Of a stretch of DNA of 64,000 nt, positions 25,108 to 33,844 are shown in pieces; the first letter of the stretch is position 1; each line of letters begins with the position of its first letter. The notes beneath the pieces are model-generated. The model saw only the letters and a list, made by a program, of their open reading frames with translations. It made no database searches and was not told the origin of the DNA. The position numbers were made by a program, and so were the translations under genes. The DNA comes from Paenibacillus thiaminolyticus. Its GTDB lineage: Bacteria; Bacillota; Bacilli; Paenibacillales; Paenibacillaceae. Where the stretch lies: the NCBI RefSeq assembly GCF_007066085.1, contig NZ_CP041405.1:2542001-2606000 (forward strand). The letters run 5' to 3'.

Positions 25108-25420
25108 TCATAACCTCCTTAATTATATCGTCTACGCCTTGCGAGAACAGAGTCCACTCCTTCACCATATCCCGCATATACGCCTCTCCCGAATCGGTGA
25201 GCTTATAGTACTTGCGGGGCGGACCTTCCGATGATTCCTTCAAATAAGTCGAGCAATGCCCTTCCTGGGTCAATCGGCGCAGCAACGGATACATCGTGCC
25301 TTCCGCAACCTGGAATTTCTCTGAAATCCGGTTCACCAGTTCATAGCCGTAACGATCCTTCTCATAGGTGAGAACGAGGACGCACAATTCCAGCACGCCT
25401 TTCTTGAATTGCGTATTCAC
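25097..25420 (-). CDS. PadR family transcriptional regulator
   Basis: This 107-residue protein is a compact winged-helix PadR regulator. It shows the family signature LELCVLVLTYEKDRYGYEL near the start, the recognition helix region VAEGTMYPLLRRL (about 37-50), the wing with GPPRKYYKLTDSG (about 65-77) and a short dimerisation helix. The start is GTG 25420, with GGGGAGG upstream. It is the first gene of an operon with the DUF1700/DUF4097 gene, which it overlaps by 11 bases. A dyad lying over the predicted transcription start suggests that it represses its own operon until an inducer, often an envelope-active compound, is bound. Confidence 0.9.
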   Translation of the reverse strand: MNTQFKKGVLELCVLVLTYEKDRYGYELVNRISEKFQVAEGTMYPLLRRLTQEGHCSTYLKESSEGPPRKYYKLTDSGEAYMRDMVKEWTLFSQGVDDIIKEVMNVE

Positions 25421-25468
25421 GCCCCAGCCAACCTCCCCTCAACGTAATATGGGATCCATCAAATAAGA

Positions 25469-25488
25469 GTACAACTTTAGTTGAGTAC
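25469..25488. promoter_or_regulatory. Candidate PadR operator
   Basis: GTACAACTTTAGTTGAGTAC is a near-perfect dyad (GTACaACT with AGTtGAGTAC). It lies directly downstream of the -10 of the padR promoter, where binding would block transcription. Confidence 0.55.
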
Positions 25489-25517
25489 ATCGTAACATAC
25501 GCTACTGTATATTGCAA
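25489..25517 (-). promoter_or_regulatory. Candidate promoter of the padR operon
   Basis: On the minus strand TTGCAA (25512-25517) and TACGAT (25489-25494) are 17 bases apart. The operator-like dyad abuts the -10. Confidence 0.55.
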
Positions 25518-25549
25518 GGTACCTTTCCAAACACAAATCTTGGTGATGC

Positions 25550-25588
25550 AAAAAAAACGGAAGCCCAGGCTAAATGCCCAGACTTCCG
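25550..25588 (-). terminator. Strong intrinsic terminator of the MFS gene
   Basis: On the minus strand CGGAAGtCTGGGC pairs with GCCTGGGCTTCCG and is followed by eight T residues, 20 bases after the MFS stop codon. Confidence 0.88.
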
Positions 25589-25608
25589 CTATTATGTTTG
25601 TCAGGTTG

Positions 25609-26862
25609 TTAGATAGAAGCTGCTTCTGTCCGCTCCCTCCGCCGTTCCAGCCGATCTGCCGCGGCGAAGCCGCCTGCCGCGATCGCCAACACCGCCCCCA
25701 TTACGAGGAAGAGCGCTTTATTGCCCCACTGGCTGTAAATATACGCCCCGATAATGCTGCCTGTCATCGTCGCGCCAATACTGAGCGCCACCTGCATCAC
25801 CGCCTGCCCGCTGGCCCGGAACTGATCCGGTATCAGGTCCATCATGTACTCGGCAAGATAGACGAAGAACAGCGCAATGCCGATTCCCTGAACCGCCTGC
25901 ATGAACAGAATCAGAGGCAGCCAATCGGTAACGTAGATGACGAGCGCCCGAATGCCGAGAATGACGGCAGACCAGGCCAGCATCGTCAACGGACGGAACT
26001 GTCGGCCCGCACGGCCTAAATACAGAAAAATAATGACTTCCGTTGCTGCCGGGAGCATCCAGCCAAGTCCGATATGGAAGGACGTCCCGTTCAACTCCCG
26101 AATGAGGAAGCTGAAATATTGATCATTAAATATTAAGGTCATGTTGTACGTAATGAGCACCGCGATGAACAAAAGGAAGCGCCGGGTGAACACGTATTTC
26201 CAAAATTGGGACATGTTCGCCGCTTCCGTACGCGAGGGCGTTCCATGCTCTACAGTTCCTTCCCGGTCGTCCGCCCCCGGACGACGGGGATCGCGGATCA
26301 TCAGCAGCACGCCTCCGGTTGCGGCCAGCAGAGCCATCATAATCCATCCCATGGCAGCATGCCCCGGCAGACGGCCGAGCAGCCAGCCAATAATAAGCGC
26401 GGACACCGCGAACCCGGCCGCGCCGAAGCCGCGAATGACCGCATAGGAGTCTCCAAGTCTCCGGGAAGCCAGCATCGCCATCCCGTCCGTCAAGGTCATC
26501 ATAGGCACCCACAGAAATTGGAACAGGAAAATCAAACCCATCACGGTCCAAGGATCCGTGACGTGAAAGACAAAGTAAAGTACGGCTATCAAAGCGAGGA
26601 TCAGCCCTAAAATCAACGGCTTCATCCGCGCGAATTTGTCGCTCACATACCCGAACAGATAGTTGCCAACCACGCCGATAATCGGCATAATCGCGTTCTG
26701 CATCCCATACATCGCGTCGGTGTATCCGATATCGCGGTAAAAGAGCGGAAAGAACGAAGAAAATACCGCTCCCGGCGTAAATATCATAAACATGTACAGA
26801 TACATGCGGCGGATTTGCGACTGGCGCATATGCATGGCATCTTGGACGGTTCGGGTCGTCAT
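25609..26862 (-). CDS. MFS transporter (MFS_1-like)
   Basis: This 417-residue protein has twelve predicted membrane helices and the loop motif GYVSDKFARMKPL (about residues 70-82), matching the major facilitator G-x-x-x-D-x-x-x-R pattern between helices 2 and 3. The central cytoplasmic loop (RDPRRPGADDREGTVEH) separates two six-helix halves. The overall pattern recalls the MFS_1_like/nucleoside-symporter branch. The substrate cannot be predicted. The frame is open to 26913; ATG 26862 was chosen because it follows an AAGGCGG and gives a normal cytoplasmic N-terminus. The gene appears to be monocistronic. Confidence 0.8.
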   Translation of the reverse strand: MTTRTVQDAMHMRQSQIRRMYLYMFMIFTPGAVFSSFFPLFYRDIGYTDAMYGMQNAIMPIIGVVGNYLFGYVSDKFARMKPLILGLILALIAVLYFVFHVTDPWTVMGLIFLFQFLWVPMMTLTDGMAMLASRRLGDSYAVIRGFGAAGFAVSALIIGWLLGRLPGHAAMGWIMMALLAATGGVLLMIRDPRRPGADDREGTVEHGTPSRTEAANMSQFWKYVFTRRFLLFIAVLITYNMTLIFNDQYFSFLIRELNGTSFHIGLGWMLPAATEVIIFLYLGRAGRQFRPLTMLAWSAVILGIRALVIYVTDWLPLILFMQAVQGIGIALFFVYLAEYMMDLIPDQFRASGQAVMQVALSIGATMTGSIIGAYIYSQWGNKALFLVMGAVLAIAAGGFAAADRLERRRERTEAASI

Positions 26863-27127
26863 CGTTTTGCCGCCTTCGCCGCTGCGATAGTGGAAAGTGA
26901 TGCAGTACAGCATCGGTGGAATCGGCTCTCGTCTAGTATATTCATGGTGATAGGATCCCTTCTGCGATTAAATTGGCAACCATCATTGTATCACAAACAG
27001 AAGATGAATACGGCCAACTTTTTTATATCCTTCTTTTGGCTTGTATCCATCTGTTCTATAATAGAATAAGAGTGAAATGGAAGAGCAACTATGAAGCCAT
27101 AGAAGCAGAAGAAAGAAGGCAAATTCA

Positions 27128-27340
27128 ATGAGTAAGGAAACATCCATTCAAGCGTTCGCGGAGAGAATAAAAGCTCTGGAAGGCGGAGTAAGCGAAGAAG
27201 CTGGCCAATTGCTCGATGAGATGCTGCACCGGATGGAGACATTGACGCGCGAGAACGAACGGCTCCGCAAGTCTGCGCTGGCTGCGGCCCGCAGCCGTTC
27301 AGGCATGTCCACGAAGCTGAAGGACGCGCTGTATGAGTAA
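27128..27340 (+). CDS. Small coiled-coil protein of unknown function
   Basis: This 70-residue, highly charged helical protein has a heptad-like core (LLDEMLHRMETLTRENERL) and a Ser/Arg-rich tail. AAGG lies about 10 bases before the ATG, and a TATAAT with a poor -35 is present near 27056-27061. No family is recognised. The amino-acid composition is that of a real protein, but there is no neighbour evidence, so it remains tentative. Confidence 0.5.
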   Translation: MSKETSIQAFAERIKALEGGVSEEAGQLLDEMLHRMETLTRENERLRKSALAAARSRSGMSTKLKDALYE

Positions 27341-27460
27341 GGGTGATATTTCAGTACGTATTTTGAAAAATCTGAGCCTGTTCTATAATGATATGGAGTT
27401 GCATTATCCCTGAATGACAGCACAATTCCGCCCGCAGCTCAGGGGAAATGGAGGGTATCT

Positions 27461-27871
27461 ATGAATTCCAATGTACTTATTTTGCATGAGGCTCCCAGCC
27501 CGGAAGAGTATGTTGCCATTCGAAAAGCGGCCGGGCTGAGTCCCAAAAGCTTGGAGGGAGCCGCCGTCGGCCTGCGGAATTCCCTCTTCACCGTAGCGCT
27601 GAGGCAGGATGGCAAGCTGATTGGCATTGGCAGAATCATTGGAGATGGAGGCTGCTTTTTTGAAGTGGTCGATATTTGCGTGATGCCTTCCCATCAGGGA
27701 CAAGGGTGGGGGAAAACGATTATGACGGAGATTTCCCGTTACCTGGACGAGAACGCGCCCAAGCAATCGTATGTCAGCTTAATTGCGGATCTGCCCGCCG
27801 ATCAATTGTATGCGCAGTTCGGCTTCCATTACACTTACCCCCACTCCGTAGGAATGTATAAACGATACTAG
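27461..27871 (+). CDS. GNAT family N-acetyltransferase
   Basis: This 136-residue single-domain protein has the GNAT acetyl-CoA motif A in VVDICVMPSHQGQGWGKTIM, with the pyrophosphate-binding QGQGWGK loop near residues 78-85, and the closing strand YAQFGFHYTYP near 116-127. GGAGGG lies 6 bases before the ATG. It transfers an acetyl group from acetyl-CoA to an amine that cannot be deduced here. It stands alone between the small coiled-coil gene and the convergent esterase gene, with a hairpin between them. Confidence 0.87.
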   Translation: MNSNVLILHEAPSPEEYVAIRKAAGLSPKSLEGAAVGLRNSLFTVALRQDGKLIGIGRIIGDGGCFFEVVDICVMPSHQGQGWGKTIMTEISRYLDENAPKQSYVSLIADLPADQLYAQFGFHYTYPHSVGMYKRY

Positions 27872-27941
27872 GCGCAAGGAGAGAAGCCGAACTATTGCGA
27901 AGCGGTGGAGCCCTTAAGCGGCCGCAGGACCTCACAGCAGC

Positions 27942-27975
27942 AAGCCCCCAAAGCCGAAGACGGCATAGGGGGCTT
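27942..27975. terminator. Bidirectional terminator between the GNAT and esterase genes
   Basis: AAGCCCCC pairs with GGGGGCTT, with an inner GCCG/CGGC stem around AAGA. It lies between convergent genes and can serve both; the T-tracts are short. Confidence 0.6.
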
Positions 27976-28043
27976 CGTTGCGTCCGCGGATAGGGCCGGC
28001 CTTCACTCAGGTAGCGAACCCGCTCGGCCCTCCCGCCCATCAT

Positions 28044-28916
28044 TCAGTCCGACTTGCTCGGGCTCGTTAACGCATAGCGGGCCGCATGGCTCATCAAGAC
28101 AGGAAGCAGTGAGATATGGCCTTCGCCCGCGAACTCATAGAACGCGGTCCGCACCCCGGACGGCGAGACGGCAGCCAGCCTTTCGGCCAGTTCTCTCGCA
28201 TTCTCAGTCATGCGGCTGGAATGGCCTTGTTCCCGTTCTCCTACCGCAATCATGACGTGAATATCGGCATGTTCCTGCTGCATGCGAGCCAGGAAACGCG
28301 CTCCTGCTTCGCGGATGAACGGCCTGTTCCAATGAATGGACGGGCTGCCCGCGATATAGGTCCGGAACGCCTCGGGGCGGGTGAACAGCATCTGCAGCAC
28401 GCACAGGCCGCCCAGCGAATGGCCGATAATCGCCTGTCTGCTCCGATCGATGGGTAACTTACGCTCGATGGCCGGCTTCAGCTCTTCTTCAATGAAGCGG
28501 CTGAATGCTTCGGCCCCGCCCATTTCCGGCCACGTGTCTCCGCGCGGATGAGGCGGCAGCTCTTCGGCCGGAACCGGCAGCGTAAAATCATAGAACCGCG
28601 CCGGATCGAACGGGGCATCGGTCGGATAGCCGATGCCGACGACGACGGCCGGATCGACGCCCGTCTTCACTCTGGCGCGGGACTGGGCGCGAACCGTCTC
28701 GACTAACGTGCCGAACGTCGAATTCGCGTCCAGCACGTAGATGACCGGATGGCCGGCAGGCGGCGCCGCTTCGACCGGCACGGCCACAAAAATCCGGTAC
28801 GGCCGGCCGCTGCCTTGGGAACAGATATCCCATTGCTCTGAACGCGGCACGGTGACTTCACGGCCCGCTTGATCCGGGAGCAGCGGTTCAAGCGGAGCCA
28901 TATGGCTATTAGACAT
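28044..28916 (-). CDS. Siderophore esterase (Fes/BesA-like alpha/beta hydrolase)
   Basis: This 290-residue alpha/beta hydrolase belongs to the esterase D/Fes group. The nucleophile Ser lies in IIGHSLGGL (about residues 161-169), and a catalytic His candidate is in GEGHISLL near 267. Other family blocks are VIYVLDANSTFGT and AVVVGIGYP. It lacks a signal peptide, so it acts in the cytoplasm. As the last gene after btr-feuABC it most probably opens the trilactone ring of imported ferric bacillibactin or enterobactin to free the iron. It starts 34 bases after the feuC stop, with AGGAG upstream. Confidence 0.87.
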   Translation of the reverse strand: MSNSHMAPLEPLLPDQAGREVTVPRSEQWDICSQGSGRPYRIFVAVPVEAAPPAGHPVIYVLDANSTFGTLVETVRAQSRARVKTGVDPAVVVGIGYPTDAPFDPARFYDFTLPVPAEELPPHPRGDTWPEMGGAEAFSRFIEEELKPAIERKLPIDRSRQAIIGHSLGGLCVLQMLFTRPEAFRTYIAGSPSIHWNRPFIREAGARFLARMQQEHADIHVMIAVGEREQGHSSRMTENARELAERLAAVSPSGVRTAFYEFAGEGHISLLPVLMSHAARYALTSPSKSD

Positions 28917-28950
28917 TCATGTCCACTCCTATCTCGTCCTAAATAACTGT

Positions 28951-29982
28951 CTAGCCTCGCTTTTTTCTTCCCCGGTACAGCAGAATCATGAAATAGGGAA
29001 CGCCGATGATAGCCGTTACGATGCCTGCCGGCAATTCCGCCGGGGCGAACACGGTGCGTCCGATGTAGTCAGATACGAGCACCAGCAGCGCGCCGACGAT
29101 TCCGCATACCGGGAGTATGCGGCGATGCGCGGTTCCGACGAGCCGCCTTGCGATATGCGGGGCCATCAGCCCGATAAATCCGATGCCACCGGATACCGAT
29201 ACGCAGGCGCTTACGATGCCGATACTGCACAATAAGAGCACGGCCTTCTCTTTTTCTGAGGAGACGCCCACGCTAATGACACTTTCCTCCCGCAATTGAA
29301 AAATATCCATAATGTATGACTTGCGAATAATGGCCGGAAGCAACAGCACAAGCCAAGGAATAATGGAAACGATGTATTTCCAGTTCGCATTGTAAATGCT
29401 GCCGGAGCTCCATACCGCGGCCATTTCGAAATCATTCGGGTTCATCTTCAGCGTCAAAAATAGCGATACCGCGCTTAGGCCCGATCCGGCGGCAATCCCC
29501 GTAAGCAGCAGCCGCTGCGGCTCCAGCCTGCCATCCTTCCAGGCGAACAGGTAGATGAGGGCAGCCGCAAGAAGTCCGCCCAGCAAGCCGAACAGCGGCA
29601 TCGCCATAATCGACAGCAGCCCGGTCCCCTTGATCTGACCTTGGAAAAAGAACATAAAAATAACCATCGCCGCGCCGGCTCCCGCATTGATCCCGAGAAT
29701 GCCCGGATCCGCCAGTCCGTTGCGCGTAATGCTCTGAATGACCGCACCGGCGATGCCAAGTCCCATCCCGACTAGAATGGCAATGACGATCCGCGGCAGG
29801 CGGAACTCGAAAATAACGAGATCATAGTCGTCTTGCGGCTGAATGCGCAGCAATGTATCGATAACATCCTTCACGCTCATATCAAATATGCCGTTGGTCA
29901 AGCTGACATAGGTGACGATCAAAATCAGGGCGGCTCCGGCAAGCAGCACGGCCGCAAAGCGGGCGCCCGAAATGTTATTCAT
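28951..29982 (-). CDS. feuC: Ferric siderophore ABC transporter permease (FeuC/FecCD type)
   Basis: This 343-residue FecCD-family permease has about ten membrane helices. The family markers RLPRIVIAILVGMGLGIAGAV and DPGILGINAGA sit in the first third, and GFIGLMAPHIARRLVG near the cytoplasmic ATPase-coupling region. ATG 29982 follows AGGAGG with 8-base spacing; the longer frame to 30054 would overlap feuB. It overlaps feuB by 8 bases. With FeuB it forms the channel for ferric bacillibactin. No ATPase gene is present in the locus, as in Bacillus subtilis where a shared ATPase is encoded elsewhere. Confidence 0.88.
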   Translation of the reverse strand: MNNISGARFAAVLLAGAALILIVTYVSLTNGIFDMSVKDVIDTLLRIQPQDDYDLVIFEFRLPRIVIAILVGMGLGIAGAVIQSITRNGLADPGILGINAGAGAAMVIFMFFFQGQIKGTGLLSIMAMPLFGLLGGLLAAALIYLFAWKDGRLEPQRLLLTGIAAGSGLSAVSLFLTLKMNPNDFEMAAVWSSGSIYNANWKYIVSIIPWLVLLLPAIIRKSYIMDIFQLREESVISVGVSSEKEKAVLLLCSIGIVSACVSVSGGIGFIGLMAPHIARRLVGTAHRRILPVCGIVGALLVLVSDYIGRTVFAPAELPAGIVTAIIGVPYFMILLYRGRKKRG

Positions 29983-30982
29983 GCTTCGCGCCTCCTCTCG
30001 TCCGCACGAGATAGAGGAAGAACGGAACGCCAAGCAGCGAGGTGATGACGCCAATCGGCATCTCGAACGGATAATTCACGTATCGGCTGAGCAAGTCGCA
30101 GAGCGCAAGGAACAGGGCGCCGAGCACCCCCGAGCACGGGATGATCCATTTATAGTCGAGCCCGACGAGCATCCGGACGATATGCGGAATAATGAGACCG
30201 ACGAACCCGATTTTTCCAGCGATCGCGGCCGAGATCCCGGTCAGCAGGACGACGCTGAAGGTGGCGCCGAATTTGATCCACGCCGTTTTTTGTCCAAGTC
30301 CAACCGCTACCTCTTCGCCTAGAGACAGGACCGATATCGATCGGGACAGTCCGACAGCCAACGCGATTCCGACAACCGCGAACGGGATCGCCATCTTGAT
30401 CAGCTCCGGATCCAGCTGATGAAGCCGGGCGTTGTACCAGAAGCTGATATTTTGCGAGATCTGAAAATAGGATGCCATCGCTGCCGAAATACTGCTTAGA
30501 AACGTACCGATAATCGTGCCCAAAATGGCCAATCTCACTGGAGACAGCCCCCCAGGCAGCAGCGACGCCATGCCGAATACGAGAACGATGCTGAGCGCCG
30601 AGCCGATAAAAGAAAACACGATCAATTCGAGCGACGAGGAGCCTGGCAGCCAAATCATGCATACCGTCACAGCAAACACGGAGCCGTCCAGCACCCCCAT
30701 AATAGAAGGGGATGCAAGATCATTTCTTGTCATCCCCTGCATCAGCGCGCCCGATATAGCAAGGAATGCGCCGATGAGCAAAGCCCCAATCACCCGCGGG
30801 AACCGGGAGTGCATAATGATTTGATGATTCACATTTCCCGGATCAAAGTGAAACACCGCTTCATAAATCGTACCGGTATCGATGTTTTTGGCTCCGTATT
30901 GAACCGATATTAGAATGAGCAGCACGGCAAGCAGAGGCGAGCCCCACAGGATGATCGCTGTTGCATATGACTTTAGCCGCAT
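29975..30982 (-). CDS. feuB: Ferric siderophore ABC transporter permease (FeuB/FecCD type)
   Basis: This 335-residue FecCD permease is the partner of FeuC. Typical blocks are SRFPRVIGALLIGAFLAISGA, MTRNDLASPSIMG and GKIGFVGLIIPHIVRMLVG. The ATG at 30982 lies 11 bases after the feuA stop and has only a weak GTGAGCC site, so translation may depend on coupling; a TTG at 31009 is an alternative. The order feuA-feuB-feuC-esterase on one strand matches the bacillibactin uptake operon of Bacillus. Confidence 0.87.
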   Translation of the reverse strand: MRLKSYATAIILWGSPLLAVLLILISVQYGAKNIDTGTIYEAVFHFDPGNVNHQIIMHSRFPRVIGALLIGAFLAISGALMQGMTRNDLASPSIMGVLDGSVFAVTVCMIWLPGSSSLELIVFSFIGSALSIVLVFGMASLLPGGLSPVRLAILGTIIGTFLSSISAAMASYFQISQNISFWYNARLHQLDPELIKMAIPFAVVGIALAVGLSRSISVLSLGEEVAVGLGQKTAWIKFGATFSVVLLTGISAAIAGKIGFVGLIIPHIVRMLVGLDYKWIIPCSGVLGALFLALCDLLSRYVNYPFEMPIGVITSLLGVPFFLYLVRTRGGAKHE

Positions 30983-30992
30983 AGGAATCGGC

Positions 30993-32000
30993 TCACTTGG
31001 CTTGAACAAGCTTGCTGTTTTTTAGAGCTTCCAGGAAGGCAATTTTGCTGTAAGCCGTGCCTCCCTGAGCGGTCGGGTCGACCAGATTGACGAACAGATT
31101 GTCGTTCTTCACGGCATTGATGCTGCCCCATATCGGATTTTTCTGCAGCTCCTCCAACGCCTTCGGATTATCTTTGTTCTCCGCTTCCGCGAACTGAACG
31201 AACAGATAGTCCGGATTCATCTGAGACAACTGCTCGATTGTAACCATCTGCTGCGCCTCCGCCTTCTTCACTTCCTCCGGAACGGAGGCTCCCAGATCGG
31301 CATAGACGGAAGGATTGAAGAACACATCTTCCGGATAAATGAACAAACTGCCTGCGCGCAGCCGGAGAATCAGCACGTTTTTGTCCTTCAGAACGGGGCC
31401 GATTTGCTCTTTCAAGGCTTGGACCTCGTCATTGTAGTTCTGCAATGCCTGCTTCGCCTGCTCCTGCTTGCCGGACAGCTCGGCCAGCAGATTCAGATTA
31501 TCCTGCCAGTCGGTCGCGATATGCGAGACCGGGATGGTGACGGCAATCTTGCTCAGCTTCTCAATCGCCTCCGCCGGGAACTTGGTGCTTGCCAGAATCA
31601 CGTCCGGCTTCAGCTTCAAAATCGCTTCCAGATTCGGTTGGGCTTTCTCACCGATCCCTTCCGCTTGGTCCGTAATCTTGGCGAACAACGGCGCGAACTC
31701 GCCGCCGGTCGTCATCGCCCCTGCCGGGTGAACATCCAGCACGAGCGCGTCTTCCAGCGATTCCACCGAGCCGGTAATGACCAGCTTGGCCGGTTGCACA
31801 GGGACGGTATACTCCTGTCCAAGATATGTAATCGTTCTTGTCTCGCTGGCCGTATTGTCTGTATTTGCAGCCGGAGCGCTCTCCGTCTTCGTCTCCTGCT
31901 GCTGCGGAGCCGATGCAGCCGGCTCATCCTTCGATCCGCATGCCGCGATACTGAACATCATAGCTAAAGATAATAGTAGAACCCCTATTTTTTTATTCAT
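30993..32000 (-). CDS. feuA: Ferric siderophore-binding lipoprotein (FeuA type)
   Basis: This 335-residue class III binding protein has a lipoprotein signal: MNKKIGVLLLSLAMM, then SIAACG with the lipidated Cys at residue 21. A Ser/Thr/Glu-rich tether follows. The mature domain (about 60-330) shows the bilobed siderophore-binding pattern, with ILKLKPDVILASTKFP and a long connecting helix. ATG 32000 is preceded by AAGGAGCAGG; the open frame to 32066 runs into the Fur boxes and is spurious. It captures ferric bacillibactin or enterobactin at the membrane surface and heads the feuABC-esterase operon. Confidence 0.9.
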   Translation of the reverse strand: MNKKIGVLLLSLAMMFSIAACGSKDEPAASAPQQQETKTESAPAANTDNTASETRTITYLGQEYTVPVQPAKLVITGSVESLEDALVLDVHPAGAMTTGGEFAPLFAKITDQAEGIGEKAQPNLEAILKLKPDVILASTKFPAEAIEKLSKIAVTIPVSHIATDWQDNLNLLAELSGKQEQAKQALQNYNDEVQALKEQIGPVLKDKNVLILRLRAGSLFIYPEDVFFNPSVYADLGASVPEEVKKAEAQQMVTIEQLSQMNPDYLFVQFAEAENKDNPKALEELQKNPIWGSINAVKNDNLFVNLVDPTAQGGTAYSKIAFLEALKNSKLVQAK

Positions 32001-32029
32001 GTTCCTGCTCCTTCTCAATGAATAATATA

Positions 32030-32065
32030 TGAGAATTATTATCAATAAAATGATAACGATTCTCA
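32030..32065. promoter_or_regulatory. Two adjacent Fur boxes in the feuA promoter
   Basis: TGAGAATTATTATCA (32030-32044) and TGATAACGATTCTCA (32051-32065) each match the 7-1-7 Fur box closely and are separated by 6 bases. They cover the predicted transcription start and leader of feuA, consistent with iron repression. Confidence 0.85.
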
Positions 32066-32071
32066 ATGAAA

Positions 32072-32126
32072 ATTATATACTTGCTCATCCCCAAGCGAAC
32101 ATGGATAATCTCCGGAATTCACTTGG
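32072..32126 (-). promoter_or_regulatory. feuA promoter with upstream dyad (candidate Btr activator site)
   Basis: TATAAT is at 32072-32077 on the minus strand with only a poor -35 (TTCGCT). Upstream is an inverted repeat of CCAAGYGAA half-sites (32118-32126 and 32091-32099). A weak -35 with a dyad around it suits activation by the AraC-type protein Btr encoded next door. Confidence 0.5.
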
Positions 32127-32143
32127 ACAAAATCCAGAACAGG

Positions 32144-33760
32144 CTATTCTTCCATGCGAAGCTCGCACGCAAGCTGCTTCATTAGGTCGTCGATCATCCG
32201 CTCGCAAGCATAGGCCGAGTATTCACGCCACGGATCGGAAGAAATGGGATAGACATGATTGCGGCGCACAGCCTTCATATCGGACCATAATCGGGAAGCC
32301 TGGACAGATTGCCACGCTTGCAGCGACTCCGGCTCCTGGCATACATTCAGCAAGATCCGATCAGGCTCCAGACGCGCCAGTTCTTCCAAGCTCATCTCCT
32401 GTCTTCCGAGATGCCCTGCCGGATACGGCGCTCTGTTCAACTGCAGCTCATCGTACAGCACCTCGTTCATTCCGCGGCAGGTGCAAGGATAGCAGCAATC
32501 TTTGTGGATGCACATAATGAAAAACGCCTCGCCGAACAGCAGCTTCTGCAGACGCTCCCTTGCGGCAGCCGCTTTCTGTTCGTAAGCGGACAACCAGATT
32601 TCCGCCTCCGGCTCTGCGCCGATGTAGCGGGCCGTCAATCGGAATTGCTCCCGCCAGTTGTGATCCCGGCCGGATATATACTTTACCTCGGCTGCGCTTT
32701 CCAGACAGCTCTTCTCCTCCGGCTGCAAATATTCCGAGTCGCAAATGACGAGCTCCGGCTTGGCGGCATATAACGCTTCGATATTGGTTTTCCAATCCTT
32801 ATTGTAGCGATAGGCGCTCAGATGATGCGGGATATCAAAGCGGTATTTTTCATAATAATGAGCCGTCCATTTCGGATGAAGCGGCGCGGCATACGGAATT
32901 TGCCCAAGTGCAAGCATATGGCCGGCAATCCCCGGCGTATAAGCGACGATTTTGCGCCGCCGCTTTTTCATATAGACGGTCGGAGCGACGCCGATCTGCT
33001 GCTTGAACTTGCGGCTGAAATAAAATTCATCGCTGTATCCGACTTGCTGGGCAATATCCCGCAGCCGGGCATCCGCCTGCAGCATCATGCGCTTCGCATG
33101 GCGCATTCTCACTTCCGTGATATAGTCGATCGTGCTTTGAGCGTATGTTTTTTTGAAAAGATCGACATAGTATTTCGGACTGATGTCGGCCATCCGCGCC
33201 AGCTTTCCAATTGTCAGATTCTCGTGGAAATGATTATCGATGTACGCCTTCGTCCGCTCCAATGCCGCCCGCGGATCGTCCGGCAGCAGGCGAATATTAG
33301 CTGCCACCCCGCACAACAGCTCGTGGAAGGCCGCTTGAGCGAGAAGCCGTTCCGTCCTCAGCTCAGAGCGGCTCTTGTCATACAATATTTCAGAGAGCAC
33401 GACGGTCGGCGCTTCCCGGTGTACAGGCACCTCCCCGCGCAGTGGAAATTCCGCCTCCAGCCCCCCATCGGATTGGATATCGAAGCGAATCACATACGCT
33501 TCCGCCTCCTGTCCTTCTTCCGCCGCCAACCCTATCGTCTGTCCGGGCGCGGCCACATGAACGGCTCCCTCGCCCAGCCGATATTCGGCATAATCAATGG
33601 CCAAGCGCCCTTCGCCATGCTTGGACAGGACGAGGACATGCGTATTCAGCAGCTGCGGCTCCATACGCCCGAAGCGCGCAATATCAACGCCGCGCAGCTT
33701 GAACCAAAATTGCTCCAAGCCGCGGCAAATCTGTTCGGAGTCCATCATTGTCGTTATCAA
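32144..33760 (-). CDS. btr: AraC-type activator with fused siderophore-binding domain (Btr)
   Basis: This 538-residue regulator has three parts. Residues 1-160 are a cupin-like N-terminal domain. Residues 170-262 form two AraC helix-turn-helix units (NLTIGKLARMADISPKYYVDL, then RLRDIAQQVGYSDEFYFSRKF). Residues 272-538 resemble a cytoplasmic FeuA-like binding protein (IPYAAPLHPKW, YAAKPELVICD, EELARLEPDRILLNV). This layout is that of Btr of Bacillus, which binds ferric bacillibactin inside the cell and activates feuABC. It starts at TTG 33760, with GGAGGTG 8 bases upstream. A perfect Fur box lies upstream at 33845. Confidence 0.9.
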   Translation of the reverse strand: MITTMMDSEQICRGLEQFWFKLRGVDIARFGRMEPQLLNTHVLVLSKHGEGRLAIDYAEYRLGEGAVHVAAPGQTIGLAAEEGQEAEAYVIRFDIQSDGGLEAEFPLRGEVPVHREAPTVVLSEILYDKSRSELRTERLLAQAAFHELLCGVAANIRLLPDDPRAALERTKAYIDNHFHENLTIGKLARMADISPKYYVDLFKKTYAQSTIDYITEVRMRHAKRMMLQADARLRDIAQQVGYSDEFYFSRKFKQQIGVAPTVYMKKRRRKIVAYTPGIAGHMLALGQIPYAAPLHPKWTAHYYEKYRFDIPHHLSAYRYNKDWKTNIEALYAAKPELVICDSEYLQPEEKSCLESAAEVKYISGRDHNWREQFRLTARYIGAEPEAEIWLSAYEQKAAAARERLQKLLFGEAFFIMCIHKDCCYPCTCRGMNEVLYDELQLNRAPYPAGHLGRQEMSLEELARLEPDRILLNVCQEPESLQAWQSVQASRLWSDMKAVRRNHVYPISSDPWREYSAYACERMIDDLMKQLACELRMEE

Positions 33761-33764
33761 TATT

Positions 33765-33827
33765 CAAGCACCTCCATTGTGGTTCTCAGTAGTCAAGCAC
33801 CTCTGTCGTTCAATAGTCAAGCACCTC
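33765..33827 (-). repeat. Triplicated ribosome-binding-site segment before btr
   Basis: GAGGTGCTTGA appears three times on the minus strand (33774, 33803 and 33827 downward), spaced 29 and 24 bases. Each copy combines a Shine-Dalgarno-like GAGGTG with a TTG or CTG 8-9 bases later. Only the last copy is in frame with btr. Confidence 0.75.
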
Positions 33828-33844
33828 GGCTGTATGTTAATGTA

